Below, piece after piece: positions 9,699-18,843 of a stretch of 64,000 nucleotides of DNA (position 1 is its first letter; each line of letters opens with the position of its first letter). The notes under the pieces were generated by a model that had not been told where the DNA came from, made no database searches, and was given only the letters and a program-made list of their open reading frames with translations. A program made the translations under genes and the position numbers. The DNA is from Marinospirillum alkaliphilum DSM 21637 (GTDB taxonomy: Bacteria; Pseudomonadota; Gammaproteobacteria; Pseudomonadales; Halomonadaceae): positions 43,758 through 107,757 of the forward strand of contig NZ_FPJW01000010.1 of NCBI RefSeq assembly GCF_900119735.1, read 5' to 3'.

Positions 9699-10604
9699 AT
9701 GACTCTGACAGAACTCAAGTATATTGTCACTCTGGCGCAGGAGCGTCACTTTGGTCATGCAGCCGAGCGCTGTTTTGTCAGTCAGCCTACCCTCAGTGTA
9801 GCGGTTAAAAAGCTGGAAGAAGAGTTGGGTGTGCCGCTTTTTGAGCGTAGTAAAAGTGCGGTGCAACTGACTCCCATCGGTGAAAAGGTGGTGGAGCAGG
9901 CGCGCAAGGTGCTGGAGCAGGCTTCAGCAATCAAGGAAATGGCACACCAGGGCAAGGATCAGTTGACTTCCCCGCTGCGTGTCGGGGCTATTTACACCAT
10001 TGGTCCTTACCTGTTTCCGCATCTGGTTCCGGCGCTGCAGGCACTGGCACCACAAATGCCGCTTTACATCGAAGAAAACTTCACTGCCAATCTGCGTCGC
10101 AAGCTGCGTGGTGGTGAGCTGGATGCCATCATCATTGCCTTGCCCTTCACGGAAACCGATGTGGTAACGCGCACCCTTTATGAAGAACCCTTTGAAGTGC
10201 TGTTGCCCAAAACCCACGCCTGGGCCGATCGCACCCGCATTCCCATCAATGACCTGACCAGTGAAAAGCTGTTGATGCTGGGTGAAGGCCACTGTTTTCG
10301 TGACCAGGTGCTGGAAGCTTGCCCAGCACTGGAAGCCAATCTGAAAAACCCGGAACAAACACTGGTGGCGGAAGGTGGTTCGCTGGAAACCATCCGGCAC
10401 ATGGTGGCCTCTGGCCTGGGGATTACGGTATTGCCTCATTCTGCCATCGGCACCAGCCAGTATGCTCCCGATGTGTTGATCACTCGCCCCTTTGATGATC
10501 CGGTGCCTTCACGTGGTGTAGCTCTGGCCTGGCGCACCAGCTTCCCCCGGCCCAAGGCCATCGACGCACTGGTGCAGGCAGTGGCTCAGTTCAAGCAGGC
10601 CTGA
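9699..10604 (+). CDS. oxyR: hydrogen peroxide sensor, LysR-type activator OxyR
   Basis: A 301-residue LysR regulator. The N-terminal winged helix-turn-helix starts MTLTELKYIVTLAQERHFGH and contains 'VSQPTLSVAVKKLEEELG'. The redox pair is exactly conserved: Cys199 and Cys208 in GHCFRDQVLEAC, which form the activating disulfide in OxyR. The start is set by the family; the open frame before it (to 9627) is low-complexity and belongs to the leader. OxyR normally controls catalase, alkyl hydroperoxide reductase and its own gene. recG starts 1 nt after the stop, as in Pseudomonas, so both are likely on one transcript. Confidence 0.96.
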   Translation: MTLTELKYIVTLAQERHFGHAAERCFVSQPTLSVAVKKLEEELGVPLFERSKSAVQLTPIGEKVVEQARKVLEQASAIKEMAHQGKDQLTSPLRVGAIYTIGPYLFPHLVPALQALAPQMPLYIEENFTANLRRKLRGGELDAIIIALPFTETDVVTRTLYEEPFEVLLPKTHAWADRTRIPINDLTSEKLLMLGEGHCFRDQVLEACPALEANLKNPEQTLVAEGGSLETIRHMVASGLGITVLPHSAIGTSQYAPDVLITRPFDDPVPSRGVALAWRTSFPRPKAIDALVQAVAQFKQA

Positions 10605-10605
10605 A

Positions 10606-12699
10606 GTGAGCGGCGTCCTGCTGCAGGACATCCCACTCACCCGGCTCAAGGGTGTGGGTGAAGCGCTGTCGGACAAGCTGGCACGGCTTGGTATCCACGA
10701 CCTGCAAGGTTTGTTGTTCCATCTGCCTTTGCGTTATGAAGATCGCACCCAGGTGAGCAGTCTGGGCAGTCTGCGGGTGGGCAGCACGGCAGTGGTTGAA
10801 GGCGAGGTGATCAGTGCTCAGGTTCAACTGGGCCGTCGCCGTAGCCTGCTGGTGCGATTACGGGATGCCACCGGGCTGTTGGGTCTGCGTTTTTTCCACT
10901 TTTCTGCTGCGATGAAAAAACAGCTGGAACCGGGGGTTCGGTTACGCTGTTACGGTGAAGCTCGCCCTGGCGCCACTGGGCTGGAGATTTATCATCCGGA
11001 GTTCCGGGTGTTGAAAGACGCGCTGGCCGAACCAGCGCTGGAGCAGACATTGACTCCGGTTTACCCCATCACTGAAGGGCTGCAGCAGCAGCGTATCCGG
11101 CAACTGGTGCAACAGGGGTTGGCGCTGATGGCAGCAACACCGCCGGAAGAGCTCTTGCCGCCTTCTTTTCTGAATCACCAGGCATTTCCGACCTTGACTG
11201 CGGCCTTGCAGTACCTGCATCAGCCACCGGCAGATGCAGATCTGGAGCAACTGGCGACCGGGTTGCACCCGGCACAGCGGCGGCTGGCGCTGGAAGAGCT
11301 GCTGGCCCAGCAACTGGGCATGTTGTTATTGCGCCAACAAAGCCGTTGTCAGCAGGCCACTCCATTGCTTCCAGCGGGTCAGATGCAACTGGAACAGCAG
11401 TTATTGCAAAGCCTGCCTTTTGCCCCCACCGCTGCCCAGCAACGGGTCTGTGCCGAAATCTTCCAGGACCTGGCGCAGCCCCAACCAATGCTGCGGCTGG
11501 TGCAGGGGGATGTGGGCTCTGGCAAAACCCTGGTGGCCGCACTGGCCTGCCTGCGAGCCATTGCCTGTGGTTATCAGGCTGCATTAATGGCCCCTACCGA
11601 ACTGTTGGCTGAACAGCATTACCGTAATTTAATTCAGTGGCTGGAACCGCTGGGCGTTCAGGTGGATTGGCTGGCGGGCAAACTCAAGGGGCGCCAGCGT
11701 GAAACAACCTTGCAGCGCCTGGCTGCCGGTGAAACACAATTACTGATTGGTACTCATGCCCTGTTTCAGGAGCAGGTGGTGTTTCAGCGTCTGGCGCTGG
11801 TGGTGATTGATGAACAACACCGCTTTGGTGTGCATCAGCGCCTGGCCCTGCGTGACAAGGGCATTCAGGGGCAGACCCTGCCGCATCAGTTGATCATGAC
11901 CGCAACACCGATTCCGCGCACTCTGGCGATGAGTGCTTATGCAGATCTGGATGTGTCAGTGATTGATGAGTTACCGCCTGGGCGTCAACCGGTCACCACG
12001 CTGGTGTTGCCGGATAATCGTCGCCCTGAAGTGGTGGAGCGGGTGCGCCATGCCTGTCTGGAAGGGCGTCAGGCTTATTGGGTCTGCACCCTGATTGAGG
12101 AATCGGAGGCACTGGAGTGCCAGGCGGCGGAAAACACCCATTTGGAGTTACAGGCCGCCTTGCCGGAACTGCAGATTGCTCTGGTGCACGGGCGCATGAA
12201 ACCAACAGAAAAAACCGCGGTGATGGATGCCTTTAAACGGGGTGAATATCAGCTGTTGGTGGCCACTACGGTAATTGAGGTGGGAGTGGATGTGCCCAAT
12301 GCCAGCCTGATGATCATCGACAATGCCGAGCGGCTGGGGCTGGCGCAATTGCATCAGTTGCGTGGCCGGGTTGGTCGGGGCAACACCGACAGTTATTGTG
12401 TGCTGGTTTATCATCCGCCCTTGTCCGAACAAGGACGTGAGCGTTTACAGGTGATGCGACAAACCAGTGATGGTTTTGTGATTGCCCAGAAGGACCTGGA
12501 GATACGTGGCCCCGGTGAATTGCTGGGTACACGCCAGACCGGTGAAATTGAGCTGCGTATTGCCAGTCTGCAGCGTGATGCAGATTTATTGGAAGGCCTG
12601 CGCCCGTTGGCGGAACAGCTCTTGTTTCAAGAGCCGGATAAAGCCCGTCGCCTGCTGCAGCGCTGGCGTGGTGAAAGTGTACGTTTTGCACAGGTTTGA
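10606..12699 (+). CDS. recG: ATP-dependent DNA helicase RecG
   Basis: A 697-residue superfamily 2 helicase that reverses stalled forks and branch-migrates Holliday junctions. The N-terminal wedge (OB fold) begins 'LTRLKGVGEALSDKLARLGI'. Motif I is GDVGSGKT, motif II is DEQH in 'VVIDEQHRFGVHQR', motif III TATPIPRTLA, and motif VI is 'HQLRGRVGRG'. The start is GTG at 10606, two bases after the oxyR stop. Length matches the family (about 690). Confidence 0.96.
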   Translation: MSGVLLQDIPLTRLKGVGEALSDKLARLGIHDLQGLLFHLPLRYEDRTQVSSLGSLRVGSTAVVEGEVISAQVQLGRRRSLLVRLRDATGLLGLRFFHFSAAMKKQLEPGVRLRCYGEARPGATGLEIYHPEFRVLKDALAEPALEQTLTPVYPITEGLQQQRIRQLVQQGLALMAATPPEELLPPSFLNHQAFPTLTAALQYLHQPPADADLEQLATGLHPAQRRLALEELLAQQLGMLLLRQQSRCQQATPLLPAGQMQLEQQLLQSLPFAPTAAQQRVCAEIFQDLAQPQPMLRLVQGDVGSGKTLVAALACLRAIACGYQAALMAPTELLAEQHYRNLIQWLEPLGVQVDWLAGKLKGRQRETTLQRLAAGETQLLIGTHALFQEQVVFQRLALVVIDEQHRFGVHQRLALRDKGIQGQTLPHQLIMTATPIPRTLAMSAYADLDVSVIDELPPGRQPVTTLVLPDNRRPEVVERVRHACLEGRQAYWVCTLIEESEALECQAAENTHLELQAALPELQIALVHGRMKPTEKTAVMDAFKRGEYQLLVATTVIEVGVDVPNASLMIIDNAERLGLAQLHQLRGRVGRGNTDSYCVLVYHPPLSEQGRERLQVMRQTSDGFVIAQKDLEIRGPGELLGTRQTGEIELRIASLQRDADLLEGLRPLAEQLLFQEPDKARRLLQRWRGESVRFAQV

Positions 12700-12851
12700 T
12701 GCGGGTTTGCTGTGAGCGTCAGATCGGTGTTTTTTAGGCTGTCAGGGTCGACTTTTCAAGTGTCAGCGCTTACCCTATAAAGCATATATCTACACGATTT
12801 AACCAGAAATTTCTTTCTTCAGGCAGCATGGCCGATTGCATCGTTAGTCTT

Positions 12852-12883
12852 GAAAACAGCACTTGTTCAGGTCGGCTGTTTTC
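12852..12883 (+). promoter_or_regulatory. hairpin before the HDOD gene
   Basis: GAAAACAGC (12852-12860) pairs perfectly with GCTGTTTTC (12875-12883), loop 14 nt, and one more T-A pair extends it. It lies 33 nt before the ATG of the next gene, in a 216-bp gap that also has an AT-rich stretch TATAAAGCATATAT (12775-12788) able to serve as a -10 region. There is no T-run after the stem, so it is not a standard terminator. Confidence 0.4.
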
Positions 12884-12915
12884 AGTCTAGAGAGTAGTCA
12901 GTTTAGGAGCAGCCA

Positions 12916-14313
12916 ATGAGCCAGGGCGCAATGCTGAAAAAACCTCTTTATTCCCTCACTGACCTGCAGAGTGATGCACTCTTGCAGCGACGTGTGCCCC
13001 GTTCCATGGCTACTCCGGGACAGCTACTGCGTAGCACCCTGTTGCAGGCGGTGGATGGTTTTAATCTGCAGGCTGTTTATCCTGCTCATTGTTTGCTGGA
13101 TCTGCAAAAGCTTAATGCCGGTGGTACGGACTGGCGTGCCCGTTCACCCGATTACCGCGAAAATCTGCTGCGAGACCTGAAAATCAAATCCCTCCCGGCA
13201 TTACCGGGCATGTTACCGATGCCGCTGTGTGTTGACCTGCGTTATCTGGAAGGAGATTGGGTTTTTGTAGAATCCAGCGACCCGGAAAAACTGCTGCGTT
13301 TCACCCGTGATGAATACGTCCAGCTGATTGCAGCCAGTCAGGCGGAAGAAGACGAGTTTTCAGTACCGTTAACTGAAGCACGGCCTAACCTGGATCATCC
13401 ACACCGGGATGAAAAGGAAATTCGTTTTGCGGTGGAAGCCATCACGCAGCAACGAGTGCGCGCCCGCCTGAGTGAATCGATTGAGATTGCTCCCCTGCCA
13501 CTGAGCTCACAGCGTTTGTTGGCACTCAAATCCAAGGAGGATGTCAGTGGCACTGAGCTGGCGCAGGTGATTGAAATGGATCCTAGCCTGGCATCCCAGG
13601 TGATCAGTTGGGCCAATTCCCCCTATTATGGCGCGCCGGGCAGTATCCGTTCGATTCAGGATGCAGTGATTCGGGTGCTGGGTTTTGATCTGACCATGAA
13701 CCTGGCGCTGGGTCTGGCCTTGTCGCGCCAGATCCGTCTGCCCAAGGATGGTGTGCACGGGCATCGTCACTTCTGGCGTGATGCCCTGTTGCGTGCGTTG
13801 CTGGTGGAAAAGCTGGTCAAGAAGATGCCGCCATTGTCACGTCCTTACACCGGGCTGGCCTATCTCGGCGGACTGCTGCACAACTTCGGTTATCTGGTGC
13901 TGGCCGAGGTTTTTCCGCCCTATTTTTCGCTTTATTGCCGCAATCAGGAAGCCAATCCTCACGTGCCACCCATGTATCTGGAACGCTTCCTGTTTGGTAT
14001 CACCCGGGAGCAGATTGCCAGTTACCTGTTCACCACCTGGGGTTTGCCGGATGAAATGTGCATAGCGGTACGCCAACAGCATAACCCGCACTACACGGGT
14101 CCACATTTCAAGTATGCCAACCTGCTGTATCTGGCGGATCAGTACTTGCAGCCTCAGTGGGAGCAAGGTTTAAGCCGCATTCCATCAGCAGTGTATGATC
14201 GCCTGCAGATTGCCCCGGAAGATGCGCTGAGTGTGCGCAAAGAACTGGAAGATCTGCCGGGCGAGCAGATGGAGGAGCTGGTGCGGTTGCTGGAGCACAG
14301 CGGCAAACGCTGA
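12916..14313 (+). CDS. YbaK-like plus HDOD domain signalling protein
   Basis: A 465-residue protein. The C-terminal two-thirds hold an HDOD domain, a catalytically dead HD-type module ('LPLSSQRLLALKSKEDVSGTELAQ...DPSLASQVISWANSPYYG'), followed by its helical extension up to about residue 450. The first ~150 residues fit the YbaK/aminoacyl-tRNA deacylase-like module seen in the Pseudomonas protein next to recG, with 'PAHCLLDLQKLNAG' and 'PLCVDLRYLEGDWVFVESSD'. HDOD proteins act as scaffolds in signalling, often with cyclic-di-GMP enzymes; a GGDEF-EAL gene lies 1.1 kb downstream. AGGAGC precedes the ATG. The N-terminal assignment is weaker than the HDOD one. Confidence 0.82.
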   Translation: MSQGAMLKKPLYSLTDLQSDALLQRRVPRSMATPGQLLRSTLLQAVDGFNLQAVYPAHCLLDLQKLNAGGTDWRARSPDYRENLLRDLKIKSLPALPGMLPMPLCVDLRYLEGDWVFVESSDPEKLLRFTRDEYVQLIAASQAEEDEFSVPLTEARPNLDHPHRDEKEIRFAVEAITQQRVRARLSESIEIAPLPLSSQRLLALKSKEDVSGTELAQVIEMDPSLASQVISWANSPYYGAPGSIRSIQDAVIRVLGFDLTMNLALGLALSRQIRLPKDGVHGHRHFWRDALLRALLVEKLVKKMPPLSRPYTGLAYLGGLLHNFGYLVLAEVFPPYFSLYCRNQEANPHVPPMYLERFLFGITREQIASYLFTTWGLPDEMCIAVRQQHNPHYTGPHFKYANLLYLADQYLQPQWEQGLSRIPSAVYDRLQIAPEDALSVRKELEDLPGEQMEELVRLLEHSGKR

Positions 14314-15336
14314 TCAGAGCTGAGGCATGTTGCAGTCGGTCTGGAAGTTTTCCACTGCCTGCTCTGCCTCTTCGATGGCTTCAAAACGGGCCACATGAAA
14401 CAGCGCCTCACCCTGATTGGCCAGTGGCAGGTTGCTCATGCCGATCACTATGCCATCACTGGTTGCCCGCACTTCCTGCTCAACCCTGCCAAAAGGATCA
14501 GCCACCCAGCCCAGGGTTTGTCCCTTCACCACTCTGGCACCCAGGTGCACCTTGGGGCGGTGAATGCCATCAATGGAAGCCCTGGCCCAACTGGAACCAT
14601 GTGCCACCTCCGCTGCCGGAGTCTTGCGCCCTTTTTTCTGGCTGACCAGCATGCCCAAATGGCGCATCACACGCAGCACACCCCGTACTCCAGCAGCAAT
14701 GGCCCACTCATCAAATCTCAGTGCCTCACCGGCTTCGTAGGTGATAACCGGTATGTGGCGACTCTGTGCATAAGCCCGCAGGCTGCCTTCGCGTAACTCA
14801 GCATTCAGAATCACCGGTGCACCAAAGGCTTCAGCCATGGCATCGGTCTGAGGGTTTTTATGCAGTTCAGCACGAATCTGTGGCAGGTTGGTGCGATGGA
14901 TGGCACCGGTGTGCAGGTCAATGATGTGGGTGGCCTGATCCACCAGGCTGGTACGGAACAGGGCGGCAATACGAGAGCCGAGGGAGCCGTTTTCATTACC
15001 GGGAAAACAGCGGTTGAGGTCGCGTCGATCGGGCAGGTAACGGCTTTGCTGCACAAAACCAAACACATTCACGATGGGTACTGCCAGCAGGGTGCCCCGC
15101 AGGTGTTTTAAGGTGGGAGAGCGCAGCAGGCGGCGAACAATTTCCACCGCATTGATTTCATCACCGTGAATGGCACCACAGACCAGCAATACCGGCCCGG
15201 CCTGACGGCCATGCAGCACTTCAACCGGAATATGCAAGGGCGCGTGGGTGTAGAGTTTGGCAACCGGCAAATCGATCTGAATGCGCTGACCGGGTTGAAC
15301 AGCCTGACCAGCCAGTAAAAAAGGGGCACGCGCCAT
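14314..15336 (-). CDS. succinylglutamate desuccinylase/aspartoacylase family zinc deacylase
   Basis: A 340-residue M14-type deacylase. The zinc ligands are visible: His and Glu in 'CGAIHGDEINAVEI' and the third His in 'IIDLHTGAIHRTN'. 'DRRDLNRCFPG' is the conserved substrate-binding Arg-Asn segment. The C-terminal part ('HLGARVVKGQTLGWVADPFG') is the barrel-like extension of the family. I start at ATG 15336, where AGGA lies 7 nt before; a TTG five codons earlier lies in the same frame. Members cleave N-acyl amino acids, but the exact acyl group is not told by sequence. It is convergent with the HDOD gene and divergent from the GGDEF-EAL gene. Confidence 0.85.
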   Translation of the reverse strand: MARAPFLLAGQAVQPGQRIQIDLPVAKLYTHAPLHIPVEVLHGRQAGPVLLVCGAIHGDEINAVEIVRRLLRSPTLKHLRGTLLAVPIVNVFGFVQQSRYLPDRRDLNRCFPGNENGSLGSRIAALFRTSLVDQATHIIDLHTGAIHRTNLPQIRAELHKNPQTDAMAEAFGAPVILNAELREGSLRAYAQSRHIPVITYEAGEALRFDEWAIAAGVRGVLRVMRHLGMLVSQKKGRKTPAAEVAHGSSWARASIDGIHRPKVHLGARVVKGQTLGWVADPFGRVEQEVRATSDGIVIGMSNLPLANQGEALFHVARFEAIEEAEQAVENFQTDCNMPQL

Positions 15337-15430
15337 AAGGGGTTCCTGCAACAGTGGGGCTGTGGGCTAGTATGCCAGATGCTTTCTGTTTTACCATGAG
15401 GTTGAATCCCTTCATAAGGCTTTTCTTGTC

Positions 15431-17914
15431 ATGCCCGTGATCTCCCCCTCGCGATTATTAAAGCTGCTGGTTGTCGGCATGTTGGGTGGAGTATTACTGA
15501 TGACATTGGGGTTGCTGACTTATGAAACCCTGCAAACCCATCAGCGAGTGCTGGTGCAACAAACCCAGACACAACAAGAGCAGCTGGATGACCTGCGTCA
15601 GCAACTGGATCAGGAAGTCACTGGTCTGCATGATTACCTGCGTTACCACCAATCCCAGGCTGAATCCCTACTGCGTGATATGGCAAGGGAGCAGGTGGAT
15701 GTGGCCTGGGAAACTGCCATGGGGATTTATCGCACTGCCAAAGGCCGTTTGCCTGATGCCCGAATACAAGAGTTGATTGTAGAAAGCTTGCGTGAGGTGC
15801 GCTTTTTTCAGGGGCGAGGCTATCTGTTCATCGACACCCTGGACGGTGACTGCATCCTGCTGCCAACGGCTCCCCACCTGGAAGGCAGCTCACTGTGGGA
15901 TAACCGGGATGACACAGGTTTTTATATCATGCGTGGTCTGGTGGATGCCGTCAGCAATCCACAGGGGCGAGGGTTCATCCGTTATCGTTGGTATCGCCCC
16001 GATCAGCCGCAGGTGATGGCAGACAAGCTGGCTTTTGCCCGGCTTTTTGAGCCTTATGACTGGCTGATCGGCACGGGTGATTACCTCTATCAGATTGAAA
16101 CGGACCTGAAGCAGACGGCACTGGAGCGCATTGAAGGCTTGCGGCTGCCAGCGGAAGGTTACATTGCCGTGCTGGATGAAGCTGGACGCCTGTTGACCAG
16201 TACCTCCTCACCACAGGATGTTGGTCGCTTGCCGGAGGAGCTGGACGATCTGGATCAACAGCAACTGGTGTTGTCTTTTATTGATAAAGCCCGGAACGGG
16301 GGCGGTTTTATCGAATACAACTGGTATCGACCAGATCATGAGGGGCGTCATGCCAAACTGGCCAGAGTACAGTGGGTTCCGGAAACCGGCTGGATTTTAG
16401 TGGCAGGTGCTTATCTGGATGCACTGGAGCCCGTCAGCACCTCTCCTGTTGGCTGGTGGCAGGCGCTGCGCCAGGAGCTTCCACGCCTGATGTTACCCCT
16501 GGTGGTGGTGGGGTTGATCACGCTACTGGTGGCACTCCTGTATGCCCGTTGGTTGGGGCGCTTGTTGGCTGGTTATCAGCAGCATATTCAGCAGCAACAA
16601 TCACGACTTCAGCAACTGGCGGAACTGGATAACCTGACCCACCTGGCCAATCGCTGGTTATTGGGGCAGAAACTGATGGCCGCCATGGATCGGGCGATGG
16701 CCAATGAAATGCGTCTGGGCTTGCTGGTGATTGATGTTGATCGCTTCAAAAACATCAACGACTCACTGGGCCATACTCTGGGTGATCGTGTTTTGCAGAT
16801 TCTGGCGTTGCGCCTGAACAGCTTGCTGGAAGAAAACCAGCTGTTGGCACGCATGGGTGGTGATGAGTTTGTGCTGCTGGTTGAGGGTGTGCAGGACAAC
16901 GCGCAATTACTGGAGCTGGCTCAGCGGGTGCTGGAAACCATCCATCAGCCCGTACAGATCGAATACCACCAACTGGTTGTCACCGCCAGCATCGGTATTG
17001 CCCTGTATCCTGATCATGGTTTGAATCAGGAAACCCTGTTTCGCCATGCCGATACCGCCATGTATCAGGCCAAGTCAGAGGGTCGTAATCGTTTTTGCCT
17101 CTATGTGCGTAGCCTGGGGCAGCGCGTGGTGGATCGCCTGCAACTGGAAAACGACCTGCGTCAGGCATTAAGGCTGGAGCAGCAGTTGTTTCTGGTTTAC
17201 CAGCCGCAATGGGATCTGCATTCCGGCCAACTGATTGGCTGCGAAGTGTTGCTGCGCTGGCAGCATCCACGCCGTGGCCTGATTTCTCCTGCAGAGTTTA
17301 TTCCCCTGGCTGAGGAAACAGGACTGATTCTGCCGCTGGGCAGTTGGGTATTGCGTACCGCACTGGCGCAGGCCAGGGCGTGGCGGGAACAGGGTTTGCC
17401 GAGTTTTACACTGGCCGTCAACCTGTCCACTGCCCAGTTAACCGCAGATTTGCCACGCCAGATCAGCGCACTGCTGCGCGGTTATGAATTGCCTGCCAGC
17501 CTGCTGGAGCTGGAGGTGACGGAAACCTTGCTGATGACTGCACCGGAGGAGGCCACGCAATTATTGGGTGAACTGAAAAAAACCGGTGTACGCATTGCGC
17601 TGGATGACTTCGGCACGGGTTACTCCAGTCTGGCCTACCTCAGTCGGCTGCCGCTGGATGTATTAAAAATCGACAAGTCCTTTGTGGATGGCCTGCCAGA
17701 CCGCCAGGATGATGTGGTGATCACTCGCCTGATCATTCGTATGGCTGCTCAGTTGGGAATCACCACTTTGGCTGAAGGTGTCGAAACCGAAGCCCAACAG
17801 CAATTCCTGAAAGCTGCCGGATGTCATCTGATGCAGGGTTATCTGAAAGCTAAACCTTTACAGCAACAAGAAATGGCCGCCTTGTTGTTGGCACTGAAAT
17901 CTGACCTGTCGTGA
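15431..17914 (+). CDS. double-Cache GGDEF-EAL cyclic-di-GMP enzyme
   Basis: An 827-residue membrane protein. Transmembrane helix at about 10-30, an export-side sensor (about 45-345), a second helix at 352-375, then GGDEF (395-555) and EAL (570-820). The sensor has two related Cache-like halves: 'YRWYRPD' (185-191) is echoed by 'YNWYRPD' (296-302), each followed by a short 'W(L/I)(I/L)..G.Y' strand. GGDEF is intact at 476-480 but lacks the RxxD inhibitory site. The EAL signature is EVL (605-607) with the key Glu kept, and DDFGTGYSSL (725-734) is intact, so phosphodiesterase activity is plausible. Cache domains bind small metabolites; the ligand is unknown. Confidence 0.93.
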   Translation: MPVISPSRLLKLLVVGMLGGVLLMTLGLLTYETLQTHQRVLVQQTQTQQEQLDDLRQQLDQEVTGLHDYLRYHQSQAESLLRDMAREQVDVAWETAMGIYRTAKGRLPDARIQELIVESLREVRFFQGRGYLFIDTLDGDCILLPTAPHLEGSSLWDNRDDTGFYIMRGLVDAVSNPQGRGFIRYRWYRPDQPQVMADKLAFARLFEPYDWLIGTGDYLYQIETDLKQTALERIEGLRLPAEGYIAVLDEAGRLLTSTSSPQDVGRLPEELDDLDQQQLVLSFIDKARNGGGFIEYNWYRPDHEGRHAKLARVQWVPETGWILVAGAYLDALEPVSTSPVGWWQALRQELPRLMLPLVVVGLITLLVALLYARWLGRLLAGYQQHIQQQQSRLQQLAELDNLTHLANRWLLGQKLMAAMDRAMANEMRLGLLVIDVDRFKNINDSLGHTLGDRVLQILALRLNSLLEENQLLARMGGDEFVLLVEGVQDNAQLLELAQRVLETIHQPVQIEYHQLVVTASIGIALYPDHGLNQETLFRHADTAMYQAKSEGRNRFCLYVRSLGQRVVDRLQLENDLRQALRLEQQLFLVYQPQWDLHSGQLIGCEVLLRWQHPRRGLISPAEFIPLAEETGLILPLGSWVLRTALAQARAWREQGLPSFTLAVNLSTAQLTADLPRQISALLRGYELPASLLELEVTETLLMTAPEEATQLLGELKKTGVRIALDDFGTGYSSLAYLSRLPLDVLKIDKSFVDGLPDRQDDVVITRLIIRMAAQLGITTLAEGVETEAQQQFLKAAGCHLMQGYLKAKPLQQQEMAALLLALKSDLS

Positions 17915-18004
17915 GAGATCGACACTGGGGGAATCCTTGCCTTTTGCTCAAACTAATAAGCTCCCTGAGAAACCTCTGAAGCAAATGGGCAGGATAAGAT
18001 ATTG

Positions 18005-18742
18005 ATGTACATGATTTCAAAGACTTCCAAATGCTTGCCAGTGATCGGGTTGTTGATTGCGCAGTCCTTGTCAGCCGATGAACAGCTGCACTGGCGTGCT
18101 GAAGCTCAGTTGGGAATTCTGGACAGCAAGGGTGAAAAGCACGACCGCACCATGAATGGCCGTTTGCGCCTGCAGTCGGAAAATGATCTCTGGCGTAATG
18201 ATACCCGCGCCCAGTTTCTGCAAACGCGTACCGATGGTGAGCTGACCAAGGAAAACTATAGCCTGAGCCATCAGGTGGACTACCGCTGGACCGAGCGTTT
18301 TTATTCACTGGCCTTTGCACGCTATGAACGCAACCCCTTTGCAACCTTCGGTAAGGAATATGACCTGCTGGGTGGTGTTGGTTATCGGGTGATCAAGGAA
18401 GCAGCCACTGAGTGGGATCTGGAAGCCGGTTTGGGTACCAAGATCACCGAACGCTCGGCTCCTCCTCAGGAAAAAGAAAACAGCCTGTTAAGGCGTGCAG
18501 CCAGCAAAGTGTCGCATGACCTGACAGAAAATCTGAGGCTGCGTCAGGAAATCATTTATGACGAAACCCGTGATGCCAATGAGTGGCGCCTGTTGCACAG
18601 TTTTGCGGTACGGGCCAATGAGTTCTTTTCGCTGAGTATCAGCCATGAGTGGAAGCGAGTGGATGATACTGTAACCAATGTGCAGGAAGTTGACAGAATC
18701 ACCACGCTCAACCTGGTGTTCGACTGGGATGGTAGGCGATAA
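18005..18742 (+). CDS. DUF481 outer-membrane protein
   Basis: A 245-residue protein with a signal peptide (cleavage near 'SLSA-DEQLHW') followed by alternating beta-strands with many aromatic residues, ending in a strand 'RITTLNLVFDWDGRR'. This fits DUF481 (YdiY, 'salt-induced outer membrane protein') beta-barrels. GGATAAG lies before the ATG at 18005; a TTG one codon upstream is also in frame. Function is not known for the family beyond outer-membrane location. It stands between two unrelated genes, and its end overlaps the frame of the gene remnant at 18754. Confidence 0.8.
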   Translation: MYMISKTSKCLPVIGLLIAQSLSADEQLHWRAEAQLGILDSKGEKHDRTMNGRLRLQSENDLWRNDTRAQFLQTRTDGELTKENYSLSHQVDYRWTERFYSLAFARYERNPFATFGKEYDLLGGVGYRVIKEAATEWDLEAGLGTKITERSAPPQEKENSLLRRAASKVSHDLTENLRLRQEIIYDETRDANEWRLLHSFAVRANEFFSLSISHEWKRVDDTVTNVQEVDRITTLNLVFDWDGRR

Positions 18743-18753
18743 ATGGTCTTTTC

Positions 18754-18822
18754 CAACAGACTTGTGCCATTGGACAACTGGCACAGGAGCTGGATAATCT
18801 GATCAGGCGTTTTAAATACTGA
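18754..18822 (+). pseudogene. probable remnant of a chemoreceptor (MCP) C-terminus
   Basis: The frame reads QQTCAIGQLAQELDNLIRRF plus KY and a stop. This is the pattern of the extreme C-terminus of methyl-accepting chemotaxis proteins, where a helix ends in 'L...L..LI.RFK'. Upstream the frame closes at 18733 inside the DUF481 gene and there is no start codon, so only the last 22 codons remain. It suggests that a chemoreceptor gene stood here and was replaced or deleted. The match is by eye over a short stretch and could be chance. Confidence 0.4.
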
Positions 18823-18843
18823 TCAGAACAGGATGACTTGCAT

